A stretch of DNA of 64,000 bases from Akkermansiaceae bacterium (GCA_025354565.1 JANXMQ010000014.1:1-64000), one strand, 5' to 3'; positions 10,001-17,613 are shown, counted from the first letter of the stretch. The notes: generated from the letters alone by a model not told the origin. Translations and numbers: made by a program.

Positions 10001-11638
10001 GCCCCCTTCGACATCGCGCTCATCGGCACCGGCAATTTACCACCCGTTCTGAATCTGCCGGTCTCTCCGGTCACCGTGGACCCTGCGGACACCACCGGCG
10101 CGGACGTAACCTTCAGCGTCACTGCGACCGATGTTGAAGATGACCCCGATCCTGCGGCTATCGCGACGCCCGCCAGTGGCAGCCACTTTGCGCTCGGCGA
10201 TACTGCGGTGAATGTCACCAGCACCGACAGCGGCGGAGCGCTTACCAGCGGCAGTTTCACCGTGCATGTGAATGGCGGCACTCCCCTCGTCACGACTCTC
10301 GCTCCCTCGCCGTTAGCCACCACCAGCGCGACCCTCAGAGCCACTGTGAACCCGAATTTTTTCGACACCACCGCGTGGTTCATCGCCGATGGGCAAATTC
10401 GTGGCACCACGCCCATCCCGGCAGGTCACGCCCCGGTGAATCTCACCTATAACCTAACAGGCCTGCTGCCCGGTAGTGCGCACACTTGCAGGGTGCAGGC
10501 GATCAATGGCGCGGGAGTGACGGTCGATGGTGCCTTGGTGACCTTCAACGCCGCAGGCGGTCCGCCCGTCGTCAGCACGCTCGCCCCCACCATGGTGACG
10601 CCCACCAAGGCCACTCTGCGCGCCACCGTGAATCCGAACCAAGTTGCCACCACGGTTACCTTCTACGTCGGCGGCATCGTGGTCGGCACGGTCAACGTCC
10701 CAGCCGGGGCCGATCCGCAGACCGTGACCTTGAACTATACCGGCGGCATCATCCCCGGCCAAGCCGTCACTTATACCACCACCGCCACCAACACATCGAA
10801 CCAGAATGGCAGCGGATCTAACGTGAGCTTCAATTTCCTCGCCTCGGATTCGACCTTTGGCAATTCTAATAATTATATCTTCTCCGCCAACGCGGGCTGG
10901 ATCCTTGCCAAGCCTGCCACCAACTACGGCTTCCGCACCGGTGACAACGTGTGCAGCGGATTCCTCTACGCGGCAAACCTCGGCTGGATCCATGCCGGCA
11001 ACGGCGAGCCATCCAACGGGTATGCCTACACCAATACCGGTGGCGAATACGGTGTGAATCTCACCCCCGGCGGCGGTCTGCGCGGCTATGCCTGGGGCCA
11101 AAACATCGGCTGGATTTGCTTTGAATCCACCGGCGATCCCCACGTCGTCTTGACCACCGGTGCGCTCGCTGGCTACGCATGGAGTGGCAACCTCGGCTGG
11201 ATCAACCTTGGCACTGCCATCACCACCCAGCTTGCCATTTTCGATACAGATGCCGACGGCATTTCTGATTCATGGGAAATGAGCCGCGCTGGCAACCTCG
11301 CCACCTTGGGAGCCAACCACGATGCGGATGGCGACGGCATCACCGACCTCGCCGAATACACCGCGGACACCAATCCGCTCGATCCCACGGACAACTTACA
11401 CATCGTGGACTTCAGCCAAACCGGCAGCGGCCTCGCAGCCCATCTTCAGTTCACCTCCACTGCCACCCGGCTCTATCAAGTGAAACAAAGCGAAACTCTG
11501 GAAACCAACACCTGGCAGGATGCTGGGCTATCATCCTTTGTCGGCAGCGCCGTGACCACCACCGTCAATTTCGCCGGAGTCCCAGCGGACAAGCGCTTCT
11601 ATCGGGTGGAAGTCCGCCGACCACTTGTGGGGCCTTGA
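7010..11638 (+). CDS. giant secreted beta-strand-repeat adhesin-like protein
   Basis: 1542 aa. Signal peptide (1-22, ending TQA) followed by ATWVGGTANWNVAGNWSPNGVP, a common start of autotransporter-like passenger proteins in this phylum. Residues about 215-720 hold two copies of a roughly 255-aa unit marked by GGxFNxxxxGATLQFxGAHxFDS and TATIIG. Then come a choice-of-anchor D/ASPM-Hydin-like domain (about 885-1005), an HYR-like domain, two FN3-like domains with LRATVNPN, four N-x-GWI repeats (about 1285-1405), a thrombospondin type-3-like calcium segment (DTDADGISDSWE and DADGDGITD) and a C-terminal domain ending FYRVEVRRP. There is no outer-membrane barrel or PEP-CTERM tail, so the anchoring route is unclear. 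Likely a surface or matrix protein. Confidence 0.8.
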   Translation: MKACFFLILLALALLLPSRTQAATWVGGTANWNVAGNWSPNGVPDVNTGVVINTGTPTLDVEGVANTLLLQNAAIADNGTPHSLTCGGLFTMNSGAFIGRNSVGAQVTVNANGGVAFSGGRFYNSVLNIASGTIFTQSNNLVEFYSNGTVNNAGTVLLNALSGFYGNGSGAPNYIFNNSGIITKQTNTGLTTISFTVNNTGTVNAKTGTLQLLYGGAHTGGIFNVVSGATLQFNGAHTFDSASSIQGQGSVNFSTSGTATLVNYSVDTATIIGAGTTTFNNGVGSIGTVTSNGAGTANFNGTANPTSVTVNGGGVLNFANNISTSTLTITNGSLSSATGKTFNASGLFDIQGGTLKGGGNFNANGGMSITGGPILNGATVNNPNGSTATHASNTSLLMQGNTNTFNNAGIYNVTSTNNSNISGNGGTNAFNNSGTFNRTTGTNNFTISVPFNNTGIVNVNSASLVQLFSGGTHVGGAFNISAAGATLQFSGAHSFDSNTFISGAGSVNYSPSNTITLLHSSVGTATIIGGGVVNMNDPSGTLAAVTVSGGTANFNGNTSPTSVTCTSGIANFANPVTTNAVSVTNATLNCASGKSFVCNGVLTFGTSGSTLSGGGVFTANAGVSAVSGATINNAVLSVPSGQTFTQGSTANINNNATINNAGTFLAQSSSGLSPNIGTNTFNNSGTFTRNTSATAMGVSLPFNNTGTMDIQTGSINLAGGTFTQTAGLLRLNGGAITVGTAPLAINGGTLAGTGTITGKVNITAGIVSPQGTGATATATLAITDDLTFTVASKLRVDLGGTTVSTQYDRVTEAGTVAFARNGMLEVGFVNGFEQTVAAGDTFTILTSNQNTTGQFSNVVSGRINTLDFKGSFAVNAAGSTSVVLSNFQAYPDIDVEQPTGTPLADGASTVDYGIRTVATGTARTFTITNSGRANLTGLGITISGTNASEFTLTTPVAGAPNATLLPAGTTTFIVTFTPAASGPRSAQLQIASNDPNEAPFDIALIGTGNLPPVLNLPVSPVTVDPADTTGADVTFSVTATDVEDDPDPAAIATPASGSHFALGDTAVNVTSTDSGGALTSGSFTVHVNGGTPLVTTLAPSPLATTSATLRATVNPNFFDTTAWFIADGQIRGTTPIPAGHAPVNLTYNLTGLLPGSAHTCRVQAINGAGVTVDGALVTFNAAGGPPVVSTLAPTMVTPTKATLRATVNPNQVATTVTFYVGGIVVGTVNVPAGADPQTVTLNYTGGIIPGQAVTYTTTATNTSNQNGSGSNVSFNFLASDSTFGNSNNYIFSANAGWILAKPATNYGFRTGDNVCSGFLYAANLGWIHAGNGEPSNGYAYTNTGGEYGVNLTPGGGLRGYAWGQNIGWICFESTGDPHVVLTTGALAGYAWSGNLGWINLGTAITTQLAIFDTDADGISDSWEMSRAGNLATLGANHDADGDGITDLAEYTADTNPLDPTDNLHIVDFSQTGSGLAAHLQFTSTATRLYQVKQSETLETNTWQDAGLSSFVGSAVTTTVNFAGVPADKRFYRVEVRRPLVGP

Positions 11639-11698
11639 AATTCAATTAACAAAATCGGATCGGTGGTGAGCGCGAGCGGTCGGGCGTGCATGGGAAAA

Positions 11699-12292
11699 TT
11701 ATTTTGCTCCCGCGTTCAGCCCTTGAGTGATGCGCTGCAACTGCGCGCGATGAATCCCCATGTGTCCGCCCGCCAGCGCGTGCCAGGCAAATGCGTCCAT
11801 CGGCCCGAACCACGGATGGATATGTCGCAATTTTGTCTTCAGATTCGGCGCGGCATTCACGGCAGCCAGCAACGCATCGCAGGAAGCTTCGTATTCGGCC
11901 ACCACCGCAGCCGTCGCGTCGGGGCTTGGTTTCACCGTGGCGGTGCTGACCACGCTCGTCGGCTGAATGTCGTTTGCCAACTCGCTGATCACGCCTGCCA
12001 TCGCCGTGTTGGTGATTCGCAGATGGTCAAGCGTCATCCAGACCGACCAGTTGCGGCTGCTGTCCTCCAAGCCCGGCAGACGTTTGATGAGAATCCGCCG
12101 TGCGCCCAAATCCGCCTCGCAACCCCGATACAAACCACGGATCAACTCACGCTCGCGCTTGAAACTGGCGTTGAAAGATTCACGGCTGCCAGTCCACAGC
12201 CGCAGGCGTGACAGCACGCGGGCCATGATGTTTTCCATCTTGGGTAATCCCGCGCCGGGCGGCGCGAGCCGGGGTTCGTTTTGGTGGATCAT
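11699..12292 (-). CDS. DinB/YfiT-fold protein
   Basis: 197 aa; an alternative start at 12238 gives 179 aa and fits the core domain better. Histidines placed as in the DinB metal-binding four-helix fold are visible in WMTLDHLRITN and in the C-terminal WHALAGGHMGIHRAQLQRI. Family members are small metal-binding enzymes, often thiol-dependent transferases, but no substrate can be inferred. It is divergent from the HxlR gene and the intergenic space holds two palindromic operator-like sites, so it is the likely regulated target. Confidence 0.75.
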   Translation of the reverse strand: MIHQNEPRLAPPGAGLPKMENIMARVLSRLRLWTGSRESFNASFKRERELIRGLYRGCEADLGARRILIKRLPGLEDSSRNWSVWMTLDHLRITNTAMAGVISELANDIQPTSVVSTATVKPSPDATAAVVAEYEASCDALLAAVNAAPNLKTKLRHIHPWFGPMDAFAWHALAGGHMGIHRAQLQRITQGLNAGAK

Positions 12293-12310
12293 GGCGGAGA
12301 CTCTGTCACA

Positions 12311-12353
12311 ATACTTGCATCACGCAAGTAAGATGCTTGTGGATTGCAAGTAA
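12311..12353. promoter_or_regulatory. tandem palindromic operator, probably for HxlR
   Basis: Two 21-bp sites lie side by side. Site 1 (12311-12331) contains TACTTGC-N5-GCAAGTA, a perfect 7-bp inverted repeat. Site 2 (12333-12353) is an imperfect version, TGCTTGT-N5-GCAAGTA, starting 22 bp later, that is, two helical turns. The array ends at the base before the first possible hxlR ATG (12354). HxlR proteins bind such sites as dimers, so autorepression plus control of the divergent DinB gene is the simplest reading. Confidence 0.75.
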
Positions 12354-12374
12354 ATGGTATGGCAGCGTCAGCGC

Positions 12375-12746
12375 ATGGCAAAAACTACTTCCAAACCGAG
12401 CGCCGCCACCCGCCGTTCGCCTTGCCCGGTCGCCTGTTCGCTCGACATCGTTGGCGACCGCTGGACCCTGCTCGTCATCCGCGACCTGGTATTTGGCCGC
12501 ACTCGCTTCAAAGATTTCAGCGCCTCGCCCGAAGGCATCCCCACGAATGTCTTGAGCGAACGCCTTGCCCGCCTGCTGCGTCACCAGATCGTCGGACAAA
12601 TCCCCGCCCACGACGGCACGAAACGCTCCGCCTACCAGCTCACGGAAAAAGGTCAGGCGCTCCGCCCGCTTCTCGAAGCGATGTGCGACTGGGGCTTGAA
12701 ATGGGAACCGGACACGCAAGCATTGATGACCTCAGAGCCAGAGTGA
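12375..12746 (+). CDS. HxlR-family winged-helix transcriptional regulator
   Basis: 123 aa from the ATG at 12375; 12354 is a possible earlier ATG that abuts the operator. The HxlR hallmarks are present: CPVACSLDIVGDRWTLLVIRDL with its conserved cysteine, FKDFSASPEGIPTNVLSERL as the helix-turn-helix, and KRSAYQLTEKGQALRPLLEAM as the wing. Family members respond to reactive electrophiles, oxidants or small ligands, and the N-terminal Cys is often the sensor. Divergent from the DinB gene with tandem palindromes between them. Confidence 0.9.
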   Translation: MAKTTSKPSAATRRSPCPVACSLDIVGDRWTLLVIRDLVFGRTRFKDFSASPEGIPTNVLSERLARLLRHQIVGQIPAHDGTKRSAYQLTEKGQALRPLLEAMCDWGLKWEPDTQALMTSEPE

Positions 12747-13303
12747 AGCTCGCTTCTTTTGTCTCGGGCAACCACCTGCCAATGGCCTGTTCGTCTGTCA
12801 TGCTAAAACGACAGCCCCCTGAGGTGGATCTTGTATGGCATTTGCTCCATCTGGAATGGCACTTTGACTGTCTGGAATTTGCTTTGGCGGACGAGGGTGC
12901 GCACTTCCTGCGTCAAGGCGGAAGAAATAAGTCCGATGCTTCTTTGTTCCTTTGGCAGGAATCTCATCATCTTCCCGATTTCTTCCGATTGTCATGAGTG
13001 AGGGCCATGATAGAGGGATAGGCATTGGTCATGTTGGATCTGCAAAACCCCTATCTATCCACTGAGATTGTGGATTCGCTCTCAGCGCGGCAAGAACGCT
13101 CAGGTGGAGTCGTCTCCCAGGGCGATCAAGCTAGGGAAAAAGGGGAGCATACGCGCCCTCGCGTGTCGAATGAGACGCCCTCGTCTCATTCTGGGTGATT
13201 TTCCTTTGAGGTTTGGAACGCATTTCGATTGAGATAAAAGATAGATCCAATGACTGGGAACACAGGTTTTCGACGAGGGCGTCAAAGACAACACGCGAGG
13301 CGC
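12747..13303. other. 557-bp gene-free region with palindromic repeats
   Basis: No convincing gene lies between hxlR and the intron. The first half (to about 13080) is featureless apart from a short CTGTC/GACAG stem near 12797. The second half carries the inverted palindromic element described separately. The 75-aa antisense frame at 12798-13025 has no recognisable sequence. Confidence 0.5.
13116..13191 (-). repeat. palindromic repeat element, copy A
   Basis: It contains two hairpins. One is ACGCG-CCCT-CGCGT (13151-13164). The other has perfect 10-bp arms, GAATGAGACG and CGTCTCATTC, around a CCCT loop (13168-13191). Its flank (13116-13160) matches the repeat at 164-203 in reverse complement. 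Both hairpins recur inverted at 13272-13307. This looks like a REP-type dispersed element. Confidence 0.65.
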
Positions 13304-13307
13304 GTGT
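13272..13307 (+). repeat. palindromic repeat element, copy B
   Basis: GACGAGGGCGTC (13272-13283) and ACACGCG-AGG-CGCGTGT (13291-13307) are the inverted counterparts of the copy A hairpins. Twelve bases match exactly, then comes a 7-base variable spacer, then the second hairpin with one base missing. Copies A and B flank 80-90 bp. The group II intron appears to begin within or just after the last arm. Confidence 0.65.
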
Positions 13308-13795
13308 AAATACATGAAATCAACCAGTGAAAGTCTGAGTCATCCCGAGACGAGTTACGGGAAAGCAGCCGGAGGTAACTGCGTCGTCGTGAGACGGGGT
13401 GGAGAGCAGCCCGAGGCGGACCTGCGGTCCCAAATACAAGTGAACCCGTTTCGGTTTACAACAACGGCGAGCCTTCGAGCAATTGGCGAAGCCTGTTGCA
13501 TGAGTGACAACCGTTTCCTCCCACATCCCTCGTACACGGGGGAGAAGCGGGTTGTTGTGGATGGTTGGGGTGAGAACGCAGGGAAGGTATCATGTGGAAA
13601 CATTGAATGGGAGCGCAGCGGACATAGAGTTCCCGGAGGGGAGCCCCGCGAGGGGTGAGCGATAGCGAATCAAAGCTGTCCGGGCAGGAATCCGCGCAAG
13701 CGGAGCCGGGCAGAAGTCAGAGCCGAAATAAGAGCGATGAAGCGGGGTAATGCCTGTGGAGCAAAGGACGGCAGGAAAGTGGAAAGGCAAAAACC

Positions 13796-15209
13796 ATGAA
13801 TCGCGAAGAACCATCCGTGCCAGTTTCCCAGCCTGACAGGGTGGGGGATAAACAAACGGAAGAGGATCTGTGGCAACGGCACAAGGCCGAACGCGGAGTA
13901 TGGACCAAGCCGATGCTTGCGGCCCTCGCAAGAGGGTTGAAAGGAAACAAGTGGTTCAGCCTGATCGACAAGGTCAGCACAGAAAGAACCCTTCAACTGG
14001 CATGGGAAAAGGTGCGAAGAAACGCTGGGGCCTGTGGCGTGGACGGCATCACGATAGGGCACTTTGAGCAAGACAGCCAAAGTCGGCTACTCGCCGTGAA
14101 TGAGTATCTCAACAAGGGCACCTATCAACCCAAGCCGGTCAAACGGGTGTGGATCGAAAAACCGGGCAGTGCGGAAAATCGGCCGTTGGGCATCCCGACG
14201 GTCACCGACCGCGTGGTGCAGGCAGCGGTGAGAATGGTGATAGAACCCATTTTCGAAAACCGCTACGCTAAACACAGCTACGGGTTCCGCCCCGGACGCG
14301 GTTGCAAGGACGCGCTGCGGCGTGTGGAAGAACTGCTAACAGCAGGGAGGCCGCACGTCGTGGAAGTGGACATCAAGGGCTACTTCGATGCGATTCCCCA
14401 TGATCGGCTCATGGCACTGGTGCGCGAGCACATCGACCACTGGCGATCAGAAGATCGATGGACGGGTTCTGGGGCTGATCGAGGGGTTCCTCAAACAAGG
14501 CGTAATGGAAGACGCCCAATCAGCCAAAGCAATGGAAGAACTGCCCGAAGGTGATCCGCAAGGCACACCGCAAGGCGGAGTTATAAGTCCATTGTTAGCT
14601 AACATCTACTTAAATCCGTTGGACTGGATGATGGCGGAGTTAGGATTTGAAATGGTGCGATATGCCGACGACATGGTCGTCGTATGTCGCAGTCAGGAAG
14701 AAGCCGAAGCTGCGCTGGAAAAGCTCCGTGAATGGATGGTGGGATCAGGACTCACATTGCACCCAGACAAAACCCGCACGGTGGACATGAACCAAGCAGA
14801 CAGTCATTTCGACTTCCTCGGCTATCGGTTCCAAAGAAGCCGCCGGGGAAAGATGATGCGATTGGTTCGACCCAAAAGCGTGCGCAAGTTACGCGAAACC
14901 ATCAAACCCCGGACGCGTCGGAACAATGGCAAGAGCATGGAAGCGATTGTGGCAGGCCTGAACCGGACATTGCCCGGTTGGTTCGGCTATTTCAAACACG
15001 TCAAAGCCAGCGAACTGAGTGGGATCGACGGGTGGATCCGCATGAGACTGCGCTCCATCCTGAGAAAGCGACGCGGCCTCGAAGGCCGTGGTCGTGGAAA
15101 TGATCACCAGCGCTGGCCCAACCGCTACTTCGAGAAGCTCGGGCTCTTTTGCCTGCTGGACGCCCGGGAAACAGAAATCGCGAGCCTCCGTAATGGAGCA
15201 AACCACTGA
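13796..15209 (+). pseudogene. ltrA: group II intron reverse transcriptase/maturase, frameshifted
   Basis: The first frame starts at 13796 and carries RT motifs (GVDGITI, RPLGIPTVTDRVVQ, YGFRPGRGCKDALRRVEELL, VEVDIKGYFDAIPHDRLM). The second frame continues with IDGRVLGLIEGFLKQG, the palm motif PQGGVISPLLANIYLN, the catalytic YADDMVVVC and the maturase domain GLNRTLPGWFGYFKHV. They join only through a frameshift between about 14431 and 14449, equivalent to a net gain of one base (for example +1 or +7). A repeated CACTGG near the junction (GGCACTGG, then ACCACTGG) could have caused a small insertion. The frame ends 5 nt before domain V. No endonuclease domain. Probably inactive unless recoded or a sequencing error. 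Confidence 0.88.
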
Positions 15210-15214
15210 CTGGA

Positions 15215-15247
15215 GAGCCGGATGCGGGAGATCCGCCCGTCCGGTTC
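15215..15247 (+). ncRNA. group II intron domain V
   Basis: A 33-nt hairpin with paired arms GAGCCGGATGCGG and CCGCCCGTCCGGTTC, the most conserved catalytic part of a group II intron. It lies right after the reverse transcriptase stop codon, as expected. Confidence 0.85.
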
Positions 15248-15467
15248 GGAGGGGGGAGCGGGGCGAAAGCCCCGTTCCTACCTCTATCATTCCATGTAGC
15301 CGCTTTGCGTAGAACCGGCTGCTGTCAGGTTACACGCCGCCCAAAGCCCACTTACAACAGGATCATCCATATTCACAAATCCTAATGCGCGGCAGTATAG
15401 CACCAGAATCCCTCGCGGAAATGAGGGTTCGCAATTTTCTCCGCGTCTGATTTTCTTGCTCGCAGCC

Positions 15468-15827
15468 ATGGCCACCTTCACCGCAAACGCCGACTATGAG
15501 GAAAAGGACAGCGATCCGATCAAACTGACCGCCGGAGATGAAGTCACCACCGGCGTCGCCGACCACGCCTGGCCCGGCTGGGTCTGGGCGACCGACAACG
15601 ACGACAACGACGACAACGACGGCAACGACGGCTACGTCCCGGAGGAAATCCTCGAGCCGCTCGGCGAAGGCCGCTTCGCCGCCCAGGAAGACTACGATCC
15701 CACCGTCCTCACCATCAAGCGCGGGGACCGGATCGAGTCCCTCCGCCGGATCCACGGCTGGCACTGGTGCCGGAACGAGCGCGGCGAGGAAGGCTGGGTC
15801 GGCGGGTACCTACTGAAGCCGGTTTGA
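15468..15827 (+). CDS. small protein with two bacterial SH3-like domains
   Basis: 119 aa from the ATG at 15468, which begins the first domain (MATFTANADYE); 15456 is an alternative. Domain 1 has ADYE, KLTAGDEV and WPGWVWATD, then GYVPEEILEPL. Domain 2 has EDYDPTVLTIKRGDRIESL, GWHWCRNERGEEGWVGGYLL. It has no signal peptide, so it is probably cytoplasmic. The n-Src-like loop of domain 1 is stretched by an Asn/Asp run encoded by a 9-bp repeat. Binding partner unknown. It sits about 180 bp past the intron, with an unremarkable spacer between. Confidence 0.75.
   Translation: MATFTANADYEEKDSDPIKLTAGDEVTTGVADHAWPGWVWATDNDDNDDNDGNDGYVPEEILEPLGEGRFAAQEDYDPTVLTIKRGDRIESLRRIHGWHWCRNERGEEGWVGGYLLKPV
15594..15629 (+). 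repeat. 9-bp tandem repeat in coding sequence
   Basis: Four units: GACAACGAC three times (15594-15620), then GGCAACGAC (15621-15629). They encode an Asp/Asn-rich insertion in the loop of the first SH3-like domain. The copy number could vary without a frameshift. Confidence 0.85.
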
Positions 15828-16150
15828 AAAAGCGTAGGGGCGATCACCGGTCCCGAGCCATCCCGGCAAACGCGGCGGCGATCAAATCAAGTGACATTTT
15901 CAACGGTTTTGGGAGGTATTAGCGCTTTCGGCGGTGCCCCTGCTTTGGGTGATATACTTGGGATAACCTTCGCGATCTTCAGTCGCGTGGAGCGGCAGCT
16001 TTGAGGCGCGACATTGGCATTGGTTCTGGTCATCGCGTTGAACACCCAACCGACTTCATTCTCCCTCTCATCCGCCGGCCATCCCCACAGACGAGTGAAA
16101 ATCTGTTCCCGTTGGAAACAGCGAGGAAGCTTGAAAAACGGCGGAAACCC
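15828..16150. other. intergenic region, possible gene remnant
   Basis: 323 bp between two converging genes. On the plus strand a frame ending at the TGA near 16005 reads TFSTVLGGISAFGGAPALGD and then ILGITFAIFSRVERQL, which looks like the hydrophobic C-terminal end of a protein. It has no plausible full gene upstream (a GTG near 15890 is the only start). I cannot say whether it is a remnant or chance. Confidence 0.3.
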
Positions 16151-17065
16151 TTATTTGGTAGTGGCACCGCGCCGACGGCGGGTCACAAGGGTGAGGACAC
16201 CAATGGCGGTGAGGCCCATGCTACTGGGCTCGGGAACAGTGAATCCGTTGCCGGTCATTTCGGAGCCCGAGACAAATTGGATGTGACCACCCGCGTTGAT
16301 CAACTCCCCATTCAGAACGAGGTTGGAAAATTGGAAGTTTCCTCCGTTCACCGCGAGGAAGGTGCCGACCGATGCGTTCCCGCCGGAGGTCTGGAAGACC
16401 GTGCTGGTGCCCGTGAGGTTCCAAAGAACATTGGAGGCGGGGATTCCTCCGGTCAGGGACATCACCCTGTTGCTGTTCACCGCACCACTGACGTTGAAGA
16501 CAAAATAGTCGTTGGCACTGCCGCTGATCGTGAGGTTTGCGTTCTTGAGGTTGCCAAGGTCGATGACATTGAGGCCGCCGTTGCCGGTGAGGGTGGTGTC
16601 GGAGTTGATTAGGGCGAAGTTCTGGGTGGCGGTCAGGCCGGACGCATAAGCGGAAACGCTCTTCGCCGAGTTGAGCGCGCTCAGCGTCAGGGCGGTGGAA
16701 ACCAGCTGTGTCGGTGGCGGGGTGTTGAGTCCCGAGCCGTCGGTGGATCCGGTGTTGTCATAATACAGGACACCGCCATTGGTGAGACCTCCGTTGTTGC
16801 CTCCGGATGTCGTGAGTGTCGCGTTCTGTCCGATGAGGACGGATCCGGCGATCGGGCCGCTGTTGATGGTCGCCGAACCGCCAGCACCCAAGCTGACAAA
16901 GGCGTAGTCATTGGCGACGCCGAGATCCAAACCGGCCAGGTTTTGGGCCTTGGCGGAGAGCCCGATGGCAAGCGAGAAGGCAAGTAAGCCTGCTGCTTTG
17001 AGAGTGCATCCATTCGACGCGGATACGGTACGTGCGTGGCTCACGCTAAGTGTGCTGGTATTCAT
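16151..17065 (-). CDS. PEP-CTERM exported protein, choice-of-anchor A-like
   Basis: 304 aa. Signal peptide (about 1-40, ending LSAKAQ), a body rich in beta-strand turns (GGSATINSGPIAGSVLIGQN, NLTISGSANDYFVFNVSG, MSLTGGIPASNVLWNLTG) resembling choice-of-anchor A or ice-binding-like domains, and a C-terminal sorting tail: VPEPSS, a hydrophobic helix (MGLTAIGVLTLV) and basic RRRR. PEP-CTERM proteins are processed by exosortase and usually end up in extracellular polymer or at the surface. The exosortase is not in this window. Monocistronic; its upstream region is AT-rich. Confidence 0.82.
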   Translation of the reverse strand: MNTSTLSVSHARTVSASNGCTLKAAGLLAFSLAIGLSAKAQNLAGLDLGVANDYAFVSLGAGGSATINSGPIAGSVLIGQNATLTTSGGNNGGLTNGGVLYYDNTGSTDGSGLNTPPPTQLVSTALTLSALNSAKSVSAYASGLTATQNFALINSDTTLTGNGGLNVIDLGNLKNANLTISGSANDYFVFNVSGAVNSNRVMSLTGGIPASNVLWNLTGTSTVFQTSGGNASVGTFLAVNGGNFQFSNLVLNGELINAGGHIQFVSGSEMTGNGFTVPEPSSMGLTAIGVLTLVTRRRRGATTK

Positions 17066-17389
17066 GGGGGGTGGGGAATTAGGGGGAGTTAGAATTCGGG
17101 GGAGAAGTTGTAGAGAGTTAGCTTTAGCTCACGGACAAGAGGCCCGTCAATGGATTTTAAACTACATATTTTCTAAATATAAGGAGCAACCAAAATGTAA
17201 ATAAACACCTAAATATAAGGCTTTGCTTACGAAGTCCTTTGACACCCGCATTATGTCTCAAAACCGGACACTTGATAGTACGTGATCACGCGGGGTCAAA
17301 GATAATCGACCAATGAACGGGGTCGGGCCTAGATTTTTCAAATTTGAATAGGGGCGGATGTCCTATTTTAACCGCGCGCTATTTTCATG
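17066..17389. other. AT-rich upstream region of the PEP-CTERM gene
   Basis: Contains the PEP-CTERM gene's presumed promoter. CTAAATATAAGG is repeated exactly at 17173-17184 and 17209-17220 (36-bp period). The region is clearly AT-richer than its surroundings. No gene seen. Confidence 0.45.
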
Positions 17390-17429
17390 AAAACCCCGAG
17401 CTGGACGCCAGGACAGGGCCAGCTCGGGG
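17390..17429 (-). terminator. rho-independent terminator of the 55-aa gene
   Basis: Read on the minus strand: CCCCGAGCTGG, a 14-nt loop, CCAGCTCGGGG, then TTTT. The 11-bp stem is perfect (17394-17404 with 17419-17429). It starts 17 nt after the stop codon of the small gene. Confidence 0.88.
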
Positions 17430-17445
17430 TGGATGGACTTGGGGG

Positions 17446-17613
17446 TTAGCGGATGAGGGCGTAGCGGAACCAGGTGGCGTCCTCGAACTGGGATAAAGCG
17501 TCGGCAGGGGTGAGGCCGAGTGGAGTGGCGTAGCTGGGGATGGTGTCGCGGAAGCGCTCGAAAAGGGCGGCTTTTGCTTCGTTGGTTTTTGGGATGTAGT
17601 CTGTGTTTGACAT
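17446..17613 (-). CDS. 55-aa small protein, head-domain paralogue
   Basis: Starts MSNTDYIPKTNEAKAALFER and contains LGLTPADAL, ending FRYALIR. This resembles the opening of longer proteins of this phylum and Bacteroidetes that begin MS-x-DYIP and carry LGLTPAD, but here the protein stops after that segment. It has its own strong terminator 17 nt downstream, which argues for a transcribed gene rather than debris. No signal peptide. Function unknown. Confidence 0.65.
   Translation of the reverse strand: MSNTDYIPKTNEAKAALFERFRDTIPSYATPLGLTPADALSQFEDATWFRYALIR

Larger units (their letters stand above)
13304..15287 (+). mobile_element. group II intron
   Basis: The 3' end is well supported: domain V at 15215-15247 (GAGCCGGATGCGG, GAGA-type tip, then CCGCCCGTCCGGTTC) followed by a domain VI stem with GGGGC-GAAA-GCCCC and a 3' end near CTCTAT. 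The 5' end is not certain. GTGTAAATAC at 13304 is the best candidate, directly on the arm of a palindrome. About 490 nt of structured RNA (domains I-III) would precede the reverse transcriptase frame. The encoded protein lacks an HNH domain. The reading frame is broken, so mobility now probably depends on another copy. Confidence 0.8.

Noticed and set aside
12798-13025. 75-aa minus-strand frame downstream of hxlR
   Set aside because: No conserved motif, no ribosome binding site, odd composition.
13151-13191. Rho-independent terminator for hxlR
   Set aside because: The 10-bp hairpin is strong but is followed by TGGGTGATTTT rather than a direct T run, lies over 400 bp from the gene, and is better explained as a repeat.
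13590-14080. Antisense frames across the intron and reverse transcriptase start
   Set aside because: They lie in intron RNA domains and opposite a real reverse transcriptase; no recognisable motifs.
16001-16612. 203-aa plus-strand frame opposite the PEP-CTERM gene
   Set aside because: Mirror of the repeat-like PEP-CTERM coding sequence on the other strand.
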